Positions 23,421 to 30,842 of a stretch of DNA of 35,110 bases are shown in pieces; the first letter of the stretch is position 1, and each line of letters begins with the position of its first letter. The position numbers and the translations under genes were made by a program. Source of the DNA: CALMFQ01 sp964495595 (GTDB lineage Bacteria; Pseudomonadota; Gammaproteobacteria; Burkholderiales; SCOH01); NCBI GenBank assembly GCA_964495595.1, contig CAZBWH010000032.1, positions 1 through 35,110 on the forward strand. The letters run 5' to 3'. The notes under the pieces were generated by a model, which did no database searches, was not told the origin of the DNA, and was given only the letters and a program-made list of their open reading frames with translations.

Positions 23421-24605
23421 ATGCTGTCAAAGCTTGCCGAAATGGGGTTGCGTGCGCTGAATCTGGCGGGTAAGCAGGTGTTGCCGGTCGTCCAGGGCGG
23501 GATGGGGGTTGGTGTGTCGGGGCATCGCCTTGCCGGTAGCGTGGCCAGAGAGGGTGCCGTCGGAACGGTGGCAAGTGTCGATTTGCGGCACCATCATCCG
23601 GATCTCATGGCCCAGAGCCGTCACTGCAGGGATAAGGTTCAGCTGGATCAACTCAACCTGGTGGCGCTGGATCGCGAAATTCAAGCGGCCAGGCAACTAT
23701 CGGCTGGCAACGGGCTGATTGCCGTCAACGTGATGAAGGCCGTCACCGAACACACGCAGCTGGTTCGGCAGGCATGTGTCAGCGGTGCCGATGCGATCGT
23801 GATGGGGGCCGGGCTGCCGCTGGATCTTCCCGACGTGACCGCCGATTACCCGTCGGTGGCGCTGATCCCGATTCTTTCTGATGCCCGCGGAATTGCCTTG
23901 CTGCTGAAAAAGTGGTTGCGCAAGGGGCGTTTGCCGGATGCCATCGTGATCGAGCATCCTCGCCATGCCGGGGGGCATCTGGGGGCCGCCCGGATCAGCG
24001 AATTGCATGACCCCCGTTTCGAGTTCGATGTGGTTCTGACGCAAACCAGGGCCTTGATGCAGGAGCTCGGGATTGATCCGGAGCGCGTACCGCTGATCTG
24101 CGCCGGCGGGATCAACAGCCATGAGCAGGTGCGCGAGCTGTTCCGGCTCGGTGCGGCAGGGGTGCAGTTGGGCACCGCATTTGCCGTGTCGGCTGAGAGC
24201 GATGCCCATCCTGTCTTCAAGCAGGTGCTTGCCGAGGCCCGGCCGGAGGATGTGGTGGAGTTTGTCAGTGTGGCCGGCCTGCCGGCGCGTGGTGTGCTGA
24301 CGCCCTGGCTCAAGAACTATCTCCGGCGGGAATCCATGTTGCAAAGCAAGGCCAAGTGCGACCCGGACCGCTGTGCTGCAGGACTGCACTGCCTGACTGT
24401 TTGCGGCCTGCGTGACGGATTGGCCCGTTTCGGGCAATTCTGCATCGATAGCCAACTGGCGGCAGCCTTGCGGGGGGATGTCAACAAGGGCTTGTTTTTC
24501 CGTGGCGCAGGTACTTTGCCGTTCGGCTCGGCGGTGCGCCCGGTGCGTGAGCTGATAGAGTATTTGCTGACCGGCGTTCGCCCCGGCGGCTTGCCCGCCA
24601 TGTGA
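23421..24605 (+). CDS. nitronate monooxygenase-like FMN enzyme
   Basis: A 394-aa TIM-barrel flavoprotein of the 2-nitropropane dioxygenase/nitronate monooxygenase family. VVQGGMGVGVSGHRLAGSVA is the N-terminal FMN-binding start, EHPRHAGGHLGA holds the conserved HxGGH-type loop, and LICAGGINSHEQVRELFRLGAAGVQLGTAF is the phosphate-binding end of the barrel. The C-terminal 80 residues carry a four-Cys cluster, C313-x4-C318-x5-C324-x3-C328, which is not part of the basic barrel and could bind a metal or Fe-S centre. The ATG at 23421 has a G-rich site upstream. The perfect FNR box suggests anaerobic induction, which is odd for an O2-using monooxygenase, so the true reaction may differ. Family members also include enoyl-reductase-like and unknown enzymes. 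Confidence 0.85.
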   Translation: MLSKLAEMGLRALNLAGKQVLPVVQGGMGVGVSGHRLAGSVAREGAVGTVASVDLRHHHPDLMAQSRHCRDKVQLDQLNLVALDREIQAARQLSAGNGLIAVNVMKAVTEHTQLVRQACVSGADAIVMGAGLPLDLPDVTADYPSVALIPILSDARGIALLLKKWLRKGRLPDAIVIEHPRHAGGHLGAARISELHDPRFEFDVVLTQTRALMQELGIDPERVPLICAGGINSHEQVRELFRLGAAGVQLGTAFAVSAESDAHPVFKQVLAEARPEDVVEFVSVAGLPARGVLTPWLKNYLRRESMLQSKAKCDPDRCAAGLHCLTVCGLRDGLARFGQFCIDSQLAAALRGDVNKGLFFRGAGTLPFGSAVRPVRELIEYLLTGVRPGGLPAM

Positions 24606-24614
24606 TCAGACGGT

Positions 24615-24643
24615 TTGGATGCGCGGCTGAAAGCCCGCATAAT
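24615..24643 (+). promoter_or_regulatory. sigma-70-like promoter before narX
   Basis: TTGGAT (24615-24620), a 17-bp spacer and CATAAT (24638-24643, 5 of 6) predict a start near 24650 and a leader of about 17 bases. It lies just after the preceding stop codon, so narX can be transcribed independently of the FNR-controlled gene. Confidence 0.55.
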
Positions 24644-24666
24644 GATGGCTTGATCGACATTCTGGA

Positions 24667-26616
24667 ATGACGATGAGCCTGTACGACCGGCTGCCGGCCC
24701 TGCGGCGCCTGACGGTCAAAGTGGTAGGCCTGATGACCGTTCACCTGTTGTTGGCGCTGGTGATCGTTGGCGCGACCTTGCTGTTGTCGTGGCAACTCGA
24801 AGGTGGGGCTGCGGCGATCAACGATGCCGGTAGCCTGCGCATGCGCACCTTCAAGCTGACCCATCTGCTCGGACGGCATTTGCACGAACCCGATCAGCGC
24901 ACCTTGTTGCGCCCGTTGATCGAGGACGAAATCGTTCAGTTCGAGCGCACCATGGCCAGCCTGCGTCGCGGCGATCCGGCTCGTCCGTTGTTCCTGCCCC
25001 GCGACGAGGAGATTCTGGCAACGTTCGCCCGAATGGAACGCGATTGGCAAGAGTTGTTGCGTCCAATGATGCAGGCAACCCTCAATCCTGCAGGCAGGGG
25101 GGCAACCTTGGATCAGCTGCAGCAGCAGGCCACCACTTTTGTTGATCTGGTCAATCATGAGGTCGCCCTGATCGAGCACAACAACGCATCCAAGACGCTC
25201 TGGCTCCGCTCTTCCCAGATGGCGCTGATCGCGATGGCGCTGATCGGCACAGTGACCTTGGTTTATTTGCTGTTCCTGATGGTTGTTCGCCCGGTTGTTC
25301 GCCTGCAGCAAGGTATCCGGCGCATGGCGGAAGGTGACTTCGCCGTGCGTCTGGAGGTGGAGAGCCAAGACGAATTCGGCCAGTTGACCCTGGGGTTCAA
25401 CCAGATGGCTGACAAGCTGGAGAGTCTTTATTCGACGCTCGAGAACCGTGTCAGGCAGAAAACCTTTACCCTGGAGCAAAAAAACCGGGAGTTGTCCTGC
25501 CTGTATGAAATCACTGCGTTTCTCAGTCAGCCTCACAATGTCGAGGAGATGTGCGGCGGTTTTCTTGCCCGGCTGATGCGGGTGTTTGGCGCCGACGGCG
25601 GCGCCGTCCGGGTAACTGACCCTCGGCGCGAAAACCTGCACCTGGTCGTTCATCAGGGGTTGCCGGAAGAACTGGTCCGCCGGGAGTATTGCATGAACGT
25701 CAACCAGTGTCTGTGTGGCGAATCCGCCAGGCAAGGGGTGGCGGTAGTGCATGACTTGCGCCGGGTGCAGCCGGGTGAGCGTATCCTGCCCTGTGAGCAG
25801 GATGGTTTCAATACGGTTTCCGTATTCCAGATTCGTGCCGCATCGCGTAGTCTGGGAGTGTTCAATCTGCATTTTCGCGAATCGCACCAATTCACCGAGC
25901 AGGAGATGCGGCTGCTGCAGACGCTGGGCGACCACTTGGGGATTGCCATCGAGAACATCCGTCTGGCAGCCAAGGAGCGGGAGATGGCTGTGTCGCAGGA
26001 GCGGAACCTGATGGCACAGGGCTTGCACGACAGTATCGCTCAGGGGTTGACGTTCCTGAACCTGCAGGCGCAACTGCTGGAAAACTCGCTGGCCAGGGGG
26101 GATCTGGCGCAGGCGCATGACACGATGCCGTTGATTCGTGCGGGAATAACCGAAAGCTACGAGGATGTCCGGGAGTTGCTGCTCAACTTCCGTTCCCGGT
26201 TGGAGCAGGAGGATTTGCCCGGCGCTATCGAGACAACGTTGAACAAGTTTTCGCGCCAGACCGGCATTCGTTACCAGTTTCACCAGGCTGGCGACGGCCC
26301 GCCCCTGCCGCCGGAGCAGCAGTTGCAGGTGCTGTTCATCCTGCAGGAGGCATTGTCTAACATTCGCAAGCATGCCGACGCGACCCGCGTTGAGGTCAGC
26401 CTGCAAAACAGCGGAGACCTGGAGTTGCTGATTCGGGACAATGGCGTCGGATTCGACCCCGAGTTGGTCAAATCCAAGGCTGATCAGCATGTTGGGCTGA
26501 GCATCATGCGTGAGCGAGCCAAGCGGGTCGGCGCACATCTGGATATTGTGCCGACCGAGGGCGACGGCGTGACGGTGCGTTTGTGGCTGCCGCGCGGGCA
26601 GCGGATGGCTGCGTAG
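24667..26616 (+). CDS. narX: nitrate/nitrite sensor histidine kinase NarX
   Basis: A 649-aa inner-membrane kinase that senses periplasmic nitrate/nitrite and phosphorylates NarL. TM1 is about 17-42. The ligand-binding P box, NDAGSLRMRTF, follows at about 52-62. TM2 is about 184-208, followed by HAMP (DEFGQLTLGFNQMADKLESL), a central GAF-like module with Cys at 342, 348, 350 and 376, and a HisKA_3 transmitter with H454 in LHDSIAQGLTFL. The ATPase has N box LQEALSNIRKHA and G box DNGVGFDPELV plus HVGLSIMRERAKRVGA. It is about 50 residues longer than E. coli NarX. The ATG at 24667 is supported by the nearby promoter; ATG 24673 is an alternative. narL lies two genes down. Confidence 0.95.
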   Translation: MTMSLYDRLPALRRLTVKVVGLMTVHLLLALVIVGATLLLSWQLEGGAAAINDAGSLRMRTFKLTHLLGRHLHEPDQRTLLRPLIEDEIVQFERTMASLRRGDPARPLFLPRDEEILATFARMERDWQELLRPMMQATLNPAGRGATLDQLQQQATTFVDLVNHEVALIEHNNASKTLWLRSSQMALIAMALIGTVTLVYLLFLMVVRPVVRLQQGIRRMAEGDFAVRLEVESQDEFGQLTLGFNQMADKLESLYSTLENRVRQKTFTLEQKNRELSCLYEITAFLSQPHNVEEMCGGFLARLMRVFGADGGAVRVTDPRRENLHLVVHQGLPEELVRREYCMNVNQCLCGESARQGVAVVHDLRRVQPGERILPCEQDGFNTVSVFQIRAASRSLGVFNLHFRESHQFTEQEMRLLQTLGDHLGIAIENIRLAAKEREMAVSQERNLMAQGLHDSIAQGLTFLNLQAQLLENSLARGDLAQAHDTMPLIRAGITESYEDVRELLLNFRSRLEQEDLPGAIETTLNKFSRQTGIRYQFHQAGDGPPLPPEQQLQVLFILQEALSNIRKHADATRVEVSLQNSGDLELLIRDNGVGFDPELVKSKADQHVGLSIMRERAKRVGAHLDIVPTEGDGVTVRLWLPRGQRMAA

Positions 26617-26631
26617 GAAAAGGAGAACAAC

Positions 26632-27249
26632 ATGTATTACGGAGAGCGTCTGAACAGCTACACCCATCTACTGGGCGTTGGCCTGGCTGTAACCGGACTG
26701 GTTACCCTGTTGCAGGTAGCCAGCCAGCGGGGGGATGTCTGGAAGCTGGTCAGTTTCTCGGTCTACGGCAGCATGCTGGTGTTGCTGTATCTTGCCTCGA
26801 CCCTGTATCACGGAGTGCGTGGCAAGCACAAAGCCTGGCTGCAGAAAATGGATCATGCTGCCATCTACCTGCTGATCGCGGGAACATACACTCCCTTCAC
26901 GCTCGTTACCTTGCGCGGCCCTTGGGGGTGGTGGCTGTTCGGCTTGAACTGGAGCCTGGCCGTGCTGGGCATTATCCAGGAGCTCTGGCTAGGTAAACGG
27001 ACCCGCAAGTTGTCGATGCTGATCTATCTGGCAATGGGCTGGATGGTGCTGGCAGCCATTCAACCCCTGCTGGCTGCCTTGCCGATGGCGGGATTTGTCT
27101 GGCTGGCTGCAGGAGGGCTGTGTTACACCGGGGGTATCGTCTTCTATCTGCTTGATCATCGGATGCGTCACGCACATGGTATTTGGCATCTGTTTGTCCT
27201 GGCAGGGAGCGTATGTCAATATTGGTGCATTCTGAATTACGTGGCCTGA
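26632..27249 (+). CDS. trhA: hemolysin III / PAQR-family membrane protein
   Basis: A 205-aa seven-helix inner-membrane protein. Diagnostic PAQR features are the LASTLYHG motif near TM2 (Ser and His as metal ligands), DHAAIYLLIAGTYTPF, and the late HAHGIWHLFVLAGS with the other two His ligands. Bacterial members (YqfA/TrhA) affect membrane energetics and lipid homeostasis; the hemolysin name is historical. A strong AAAAGGAG site precedes the ATG. It lies 15 bp after narX and 1 bp before narL, so it must be co-transcribed with the two-component pair. The reason for this placement is unknown. Confidence 0.9.
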   Translation: MYYGERLNSYTHLLGVGLAVTGLVTLLQVASQRGDVWKLVSFSVYGSMLVLLYLASTLYHGVRGKHKAWLQKMDHAAIYLLIAGTYTPFTLVTLRGPWGWWLFGLNWSLAVLGIIQELWLGKRTRKLSMLIYLAMGWMVLAAIQPLLAALPMAGFVWLAAGGLCYTGGIVFYLLDHRMRHAHGIWHLFVLAGSVCQYWCILNYVA

Positions 27250-27250
27250 C

Positions 27251-27931
27251 ATGAGTGATCCGATTCGTTCGTCTCCCATTCGGGTGTTGCTGGTCGATGA
27301 CCATACCCTGTTTCGCAGCGGAATCAAGGCGCTGTTGCAACGCTATCCTGAGTTTGACGTTGTCGGCGAGGCATCGGATGGGGTGGAAGGGATCAAGCGG
27401 GTATCGGCACTGCTGCCTGATGTGGTATTGATGGATCTGAACATGCCGGGGCTGTCGGGGTTGGAGGCTGTGCAGTTGATCGCCCAGGACACGCCACAAG
27501 TCAATGTGGTCATGCTCACGGTATCCGAAGACGCCGAAGACCTGGCCGAGGCATTGCGTGCCGGGGCGCGTGGTTATCTGTTGAAGAATATCGATGCCGA
27601 TTTCCTGGTTCAGGCAATCCGCCGTGCCGCGAATGGTGAGCCGGTCATGGCCGAGAGCATGACCGCCAAACTGATGCAGCAGTTCCTTAATATCTCGGCG
27701 GTGCCGGTGGTGGTTCAACCTGAAAAGGACAAACTCACGCCGCGGGAGCGGGAAATCCTGCTTTTGCTGGCTCGTGGCGAGAGCAACAAGGAAATTGCCC
27801 GTGCGCTTGGGGTGGCCGAGAGTACGGTCAAGATTCATGTGCAGAGCATTCTCAAAAAACTCAATCTGACCAGTCGGGTGCAGGCGGCGGTGTATGCTGT
27901 GGAGCATGGGCTGGTTCATCCGGACGTCTGA
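27251..27931 (+). CDS. narL: nitrate/nitrite response regulator NarL
   Basis: A 226-aa NarL/FixJ-type regulator. The receiver domain (about 10-128) has the acidic pair D16-D17, phospho-acceptor D62 in VVLMDLNMPG, the switch Thr in MLTVSED and Lys in YLLKNID. A linker leads to the LuxR-type helix-turn-helix (about 162-222), LTPREREILLLLARGESNKE with VAESTVKIHVQSILKKL. Pairing with the NarX kinase in the same operon supports NarL over NarP or other family members. The ATG starts one base after the PAQR gene stop, and its TGA shares its last base with the next ATG. Confidence 0.93.
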   Translation: MSDPIRSSPIRVLLVDDHTLFRSGIKALLQRYPEFDVVGEASDGVEGIKRVSALLPDVVLMDLNMPGLSGLEAVQLIAQDTPQVNVVMLTVSEDAEDLAEALRAGARGYLLKNIDADFLVQAIRRAANGEPVMAESMTAKLMQQFLNISAVPVVVQPEKDKLTPREREILLLLARGESNKEIARALGVAESTVKIHVQSILKKLNLTSRVQAAVYAVEHGLVHPDV

Positions 27932-28500
27932 TGAACATTCCCGTTTCCCCGCGCCAGCCTGAGGGCGGGCCAAACAGCCTGCTGAGCAAGATTCCGTCGA
28001 TTGAGGATGAGCCGCTGGATATGCTGGTTGCCTGCCATGGCCGGGTGCGCGCCTTTACGGAAACCCTGCGCAAGCTGGCACGTCATTTGCGGCAAAATGG
28101 CGCGGATGCCGAGGCGGCTACGGCTGCCACCAATATTCTGCGCTACTTCGACCTCGCTGCCCCACGGCATCATCAGGATGAGGAAGACGATCTGTTTCCC
28201 CTGTTGCTGACCTGTGCTCCGGACGATGCTCTGCTAGCCCGCCAGATCGCCGCACTGAAATCGGATCATTTGCAGATGGGAGAGCTATGGCTGCAGGTGC
28301 GGGAGCGGCTGTTGCTGGTACGCGATGGTGGGCTGGCCGATCTACTGTCGGATGGGCTTGCCGACCGGTTTGCCGATCTTTACCAGGCACACGCCGGGCG
28401 TGAAGAGCAGACCGTTTTCCCTCGGGCTGCAGAGCTGCTAGACGCCGCCCGGCTGCAGTGGCTGGGGCAGCGGATGAGTGCCCGCCGGCGTGACGCCTGA
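27931..28500 (+). CDS. hemerythrin domain-containing protein (first)
   Basis: A 189-aa protein with a four-helix hemerythrin/HHE fold. Iron ligands are likely the His in LVACHGRVRAF, the RHHQDEEDDLFP segment, SDHLQMGELW, and HAGREEQTVFPRA. Such proteins bind a di-iron centre and handle O2, NO or iron-repair tasks. A 30-residue N-terminal extension (NIPVSPRQPEGGPNSLLSKI) precedes the fold. Its start shares an A with the narL stop, so it belongs to the narX-trhA-narL operon, though it resembles the second hemerythrin gene 200 bp away only in fold. No signal peptide; cytoplasmic. Confidence 0.85.
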   Translation: MNIPVSPRQPEGGPNSLLSKIPSIEDEPLDMLVACHGRVRAFTETLRKLARHLRQNGADAEAATAATNILRYFDLAAPRHHQDEEDDLFPLLLTCAPDDALLARQIAALKSDHLQMGELWLQVRERLLLVRDGGLADLLSDGLADRFADLYQAHAGREEQTVFPRAAELLDAARLQWLGQRMSARRRDA

Positions 28501-28632
28501 CACTCGCTGGCCGGTAGCATGGCCGCCCCTCGCCCTGCTGGCCGGGATCGTCGCCCGCTTTCTTTCTGGGCCCGGTTGATGGCTGTTTCGCAGGGCGTGT
28601 TGCTGCGCAACGCCGCTGCCGGGCTGCTTCAC

Positions 28633-28674
28633 TTGATGTGGGTCAACGATGGCGTTGCCGCGGCTGGCTATGAT
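28633..28674 (+). promoter_or_regulatory. class II FNR/DNR-type promoter for the hemerythrin-DUF2249-membrane protein operon
   Basis: TTGAT-GTGG-GTCAA (28633-28646, 9 of 10 consensus positions) is centred at 28639.5, and TATGAT (28669-28674) is a 5-of-6 -10. The predicted start 28681 is exactly 41.5 bp from the box centre and 26 bases before the next ATG, which has CGGGAG at the right distance. The 206-bp gap from 28501 to 28706 contains this promoter and, I judge, no gene. Confidence 0.8.
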
Positions 28675-28706
28675 CGCCCAGACTGGACTTTTTATCGGGA
28701 GTTTTC

Positions 28707-29153
28707 ATGAGTGACATCGTGCAGCAGATGGGGGATCACCACCGTTACTGTGATGATCTGTTTGTTGCTGCCGAGCAGGCGGCGCGCAATGGTGACATGG
28801 CTGCCTGTTGCCGACAGGTCGCAGATTTTGCTGCCGCGCTTGAGCAGCATCTGACGCTTGAGGAGCAGCAATTGTTTCCCCGTTTCGAACAGGCTACCGG
28901 GATGACTGCCGGACCCACTGCCGTGATGCGGATGGAGCATGAGCAAATGCGCGAACTGGTGGCCCAGATGCAGGCTGCGGCCGAGCGTGATGATGCTGAT
29001 GCGATGCTGGGGGCGGCCGATACCTTGCTGATTCTGATGCAGCAGCACAATCTGAAAGAAGAAAACGTGCTTTATCCGATGATGAACCGGGTGCTGGCCG
29101 GCCAGTGCGACGAGTTACTCAAGGCGCTGCATGGTGAAGGGGGTGGGGTGTGA
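28707..29153 (+). CDS. hemerythrin domain-containing protein (second)
   Basis: A 148-aa single-domain hemerythrin-like protein. The likely di-iron ligands lie in GDHHRYCDDLF, LEQHLTLEEQQLFPRFE, MRMEHEQMREL and MQQHNLKEENVLYPMM, the full H-H-E-H-H-E spacing. The first gene after an FNR/DNR-type promoter, it is probably induced under low oxygen and NO and may act in NO or O2 binding, or in iron-centre repair like YtfE/DnrN. It is not clearly a YtfE orthologue, because the N-terminal ScdA domain is missing. It overlaps the DUF2249 gene by four bases. Confidence 0.88.
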   Translation: MSDIVQQMGDHHRYCDDLFVAAEQAARNGDMAACCRQVADFAAALEQHLTLEEQQLFPRFEQATGMTAGPTAVMRMEHEQMRELVAQMQAAAERDDADAMLGAADTLLILMQQHNLKEENVLYPMMNRVLAGQCDELLKALHGEGGGV

Positions 29154-29374
29154 GTGCGGTACGCCAGCTGGATGTCTGTGGCTTGATGCCCCCAGAGCCG
29201 TTTGAGCGGATCATGGAGGCGCTGGATGACTTGCCGGATGGCGACACGCTGGAAGTGCGTATTCACCGGCAGCCCAATCCCTTGTTCGAGGTGCTGCGCA
29301 ACCACGGCTACCGGTATCAATGTGACCCTACTTCCGATGGCGTGTTTTTGATCCGTATCGGCAAGGTGCTCTGA
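29150..29374 (+). CDS. DUF2249 domain protein
   Basis: A 74-aa soluble protein made entirely of a DUF2249 domain: RQLDVCGLMPPEPFERIMEA, LPDGDTLEVRIHRQPNPLFE and NHGYRYQCDPTSDGVFLIRI. This TusA-like small fold frequently neighbours hemerythrin and NO-related genes in denitrifiers. Its role is not established. The GTG start overlaps the previous TGA (GTGA), so translation is coupled. Two Cys (in LDVCGL and YQCDPT) are present and could matter for persulfide- or metal-type chemistry, but this is a guess. Confidence 0.82.
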   Translation: MSAVRQLDVCGLMPPEPFERIMEALDDLPDGDTLEVRIHRQPNPLFEVLRNHGYRYQCDPTSDGVFLIRIGKVL

Positions 29375-29396
29375 TGCAGCCTTGAAGGCGTTTTCC

Positions 29397-30695
29397 ATGG
29401 TCGTTCCTTCTTATGATGCGGCGCCGCCAATTGCGGCGCCGTTGCGTTTCTTTCTCTCGATGCCATTGTTCGGCGTCTTGCTGGCGCTGGCTCTGGTGCT
29501 GGTCGAACCGGTGTCGCTGGGTTCGCGCTGGCATGGGCAGGTGCTGGCGATGACTCATCTGCTTACCCTTGGCATGCTGGGCCAGCCGATGCTGGGAGCG
29601 TTGATCCAGATGTTGCCAGTGGTGGCGGGCGTTGGCTTGCCGTGGCCGGTGTGGCTGGCTCGCTGGACGCATGGTTTGTTGCTTCCGGGCATTCTTGCTC
29701 TCTGCGCCGGCTTCTGGGGTAGTTCGTTGATTTTCCTGCAGGTGGCTGCGGTGCTCCTGCCCTTGTCTTTGTTGCCATTTTTGCTATCCGGGTTGCTGGG
29801 TCTCATCCGCTATGGCAGCAAGGATGCAACGTCACGGATGATCCTGCTGGCCTTGTCTGCCTTGATGCTCGTGGTGGTGATGGGGGCCGGATTGCTTTCC
29901 CATCTGGGATGGGGCGTGATGCTGGATGCTGTCCGGCTGACCAATCTGCATGCGCTGTGGGGGGGGCTGGGCTGGATACTGGCTCTGGTCGCCGGTGTGG
30001 CTTACACCGTGGTGCCGATGTTTCAGATGACGCCGCGTTACCCGTCCTGGATGGAGCGATCCGCCTTGCCCTTGATGCTTGTCTTGCTGGTGCTGGTCAG
30101 CTGCTGGTGGTGGTGCGGCTGGCCGGGGGCCCGGTGGGTACCCATGACACTGCTCGCCGGCATGGCGGCGGCTTTTTCGTTGATAACGGTCTGGCTGCAG
30201 CGTCAAAGCCGTCGTGCGAGTGATGTGACGCTGCAATTCTGGCGGGCGGGCATGCTCTGCCTGGCTCTGGCGTCGGGGCTGGCCTTGCCGGTCTGGCAAG
30301 GCATCTGGCCTCGTGCAGGGTTGCTGGCAGGTGCGGTGTTCCTGCTCGGCTTTGGCGTGTCGGTGGTCAACGGGATGCTGTACAAGATCGTCCCGTTTCT
30401 GGTTTGGCTACACCTGCAGCGTATCAACCGGCACCGGTTTGCCATTCCCAACATGAAGCAGATCATGGCTGAAGCGCCGATGTTGCGCCAATGGCGCTGG
30501 CACTTGGTCTCGCTGTCTTTGCTAGTACCGGCGCTGGCCTGGCCGGAGCGGCTGTTGCTGGTGCCGGCAGGTCTTGCGCTGGCTGTTTCCCAGGGCTTGC
30601 TGGGGTTCAACCTGCTGCAGGCTGCGCGCCTTTATCAATCGACTGCCCGACGCATTCATTCGGCAGAGGCTGGCAGCCTAGTTCCAAGGGACTAG
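29397..30695 (+). CDS. polytopic membrane protein, NnrS/heme-copper-oxidase-like
   Basis: A 432-aa integral membrane protein with about 11-12 hydrophobic helices. His residues lie at helix ends and centres: RWHGQVLAMTHLLTLGMLGQ, RWTHGLLLPG, LTNLHALWGGLGW and FLVWLHLQRINRHRF. This resembles the subunit-I fold of heme-copper oxidases and the copper/heme protein NnrS, which protects against nitrosative stress, but I cannot assign it to one family by eye. The ATG at 29397 is preferred over TTG 29382 because GAAGG precedes it by eight bases. It is the third gene of the FNR/DNR-type operon, 22 bp after DUF2249, which points to NO tolerance or respiration. Confidence 0.75.
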   Translation: MVVPSYDAAPPIAAPLRFFLSMPLFGVLLALALVLVEPVSLGSRWHGQVLAMTHLLTLGMLGQPMLGALIQMLPVVAGVGLPWPVWLARWTHGLLLPGILALCAGFWGSSLIFLQVAAVLLPLSLLPFLLSGLLGLIRYGSKDATSRMILLALSALMLVVVMGAGLLSHLGWGVMLDAVRLTNLHALWGGLGWILALVAGVAYTVVPMFQMTPRYPSWMERSALPLMLVLLVLVSCWWWCGWPGARWVPMTLLAGMAAAFSLITVWLQRQSRRASDVTLQFWRAGMLCLALASGLALPVWQGIWPRAGLLAGAVFLLGFGVSVVNGMLYKIVPFLVWLHLQRINRHRFAIPNMKQIMAEAPMLRQWRWHLVSLSLLVPALAWPERLLLVPAGLALAVSQGLLGFNLLQAARLYQSTARRIHSAEAGSLVPRD

Positions 30696-30765
30696 CTCTT
30701 GTCGGTCGCATGGATGGTGAGCCGGTGGGACGACTAGCCCTTCAATATGCCGGCAGCTTAGCCCT
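30693..30765 (+). promoter_or_regulatory. three TAGCYCT heptamers upstream of narK1
   Basis: TAGCTCT (30693-30699, beginning in the upstream stop codon), TAGCCCT (30735-30741) and TAGCCCT (30759-30765) differ from the NarL heptamer TACYYMT at one position each. The 147-bp gap contains no TTGAT-type box and no convincing -35/-10. NarL binding is a hypothesis. Confidence 0.3.
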
Positions 30766-30842
30766 CCGGTGAATATTCCCCTGGTGCCAGGCAGGGTAAT
30801 CTTGCGGCAGTAGAAAAGTTTATCCGTAACAGGGGATGTGCC

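Noticed and set aside
24481..26667. 728-codon minus-strand open frame opposite narX
   Set aside because: A high-GC shadow of narX, whose plus-strand frame has all kinase motifs. The antisense product is Gln/His-rich with no recognisable domain.
28519..28710. 63-codon open frame overlapping the second hemerythrin start by four bases
   Set aside because: It contains a complete FNR box and -10 with exact class II spacing, has no ribosome site, and its Arg/Pro-rich start resembles no protein. It is better read as a promoter region.
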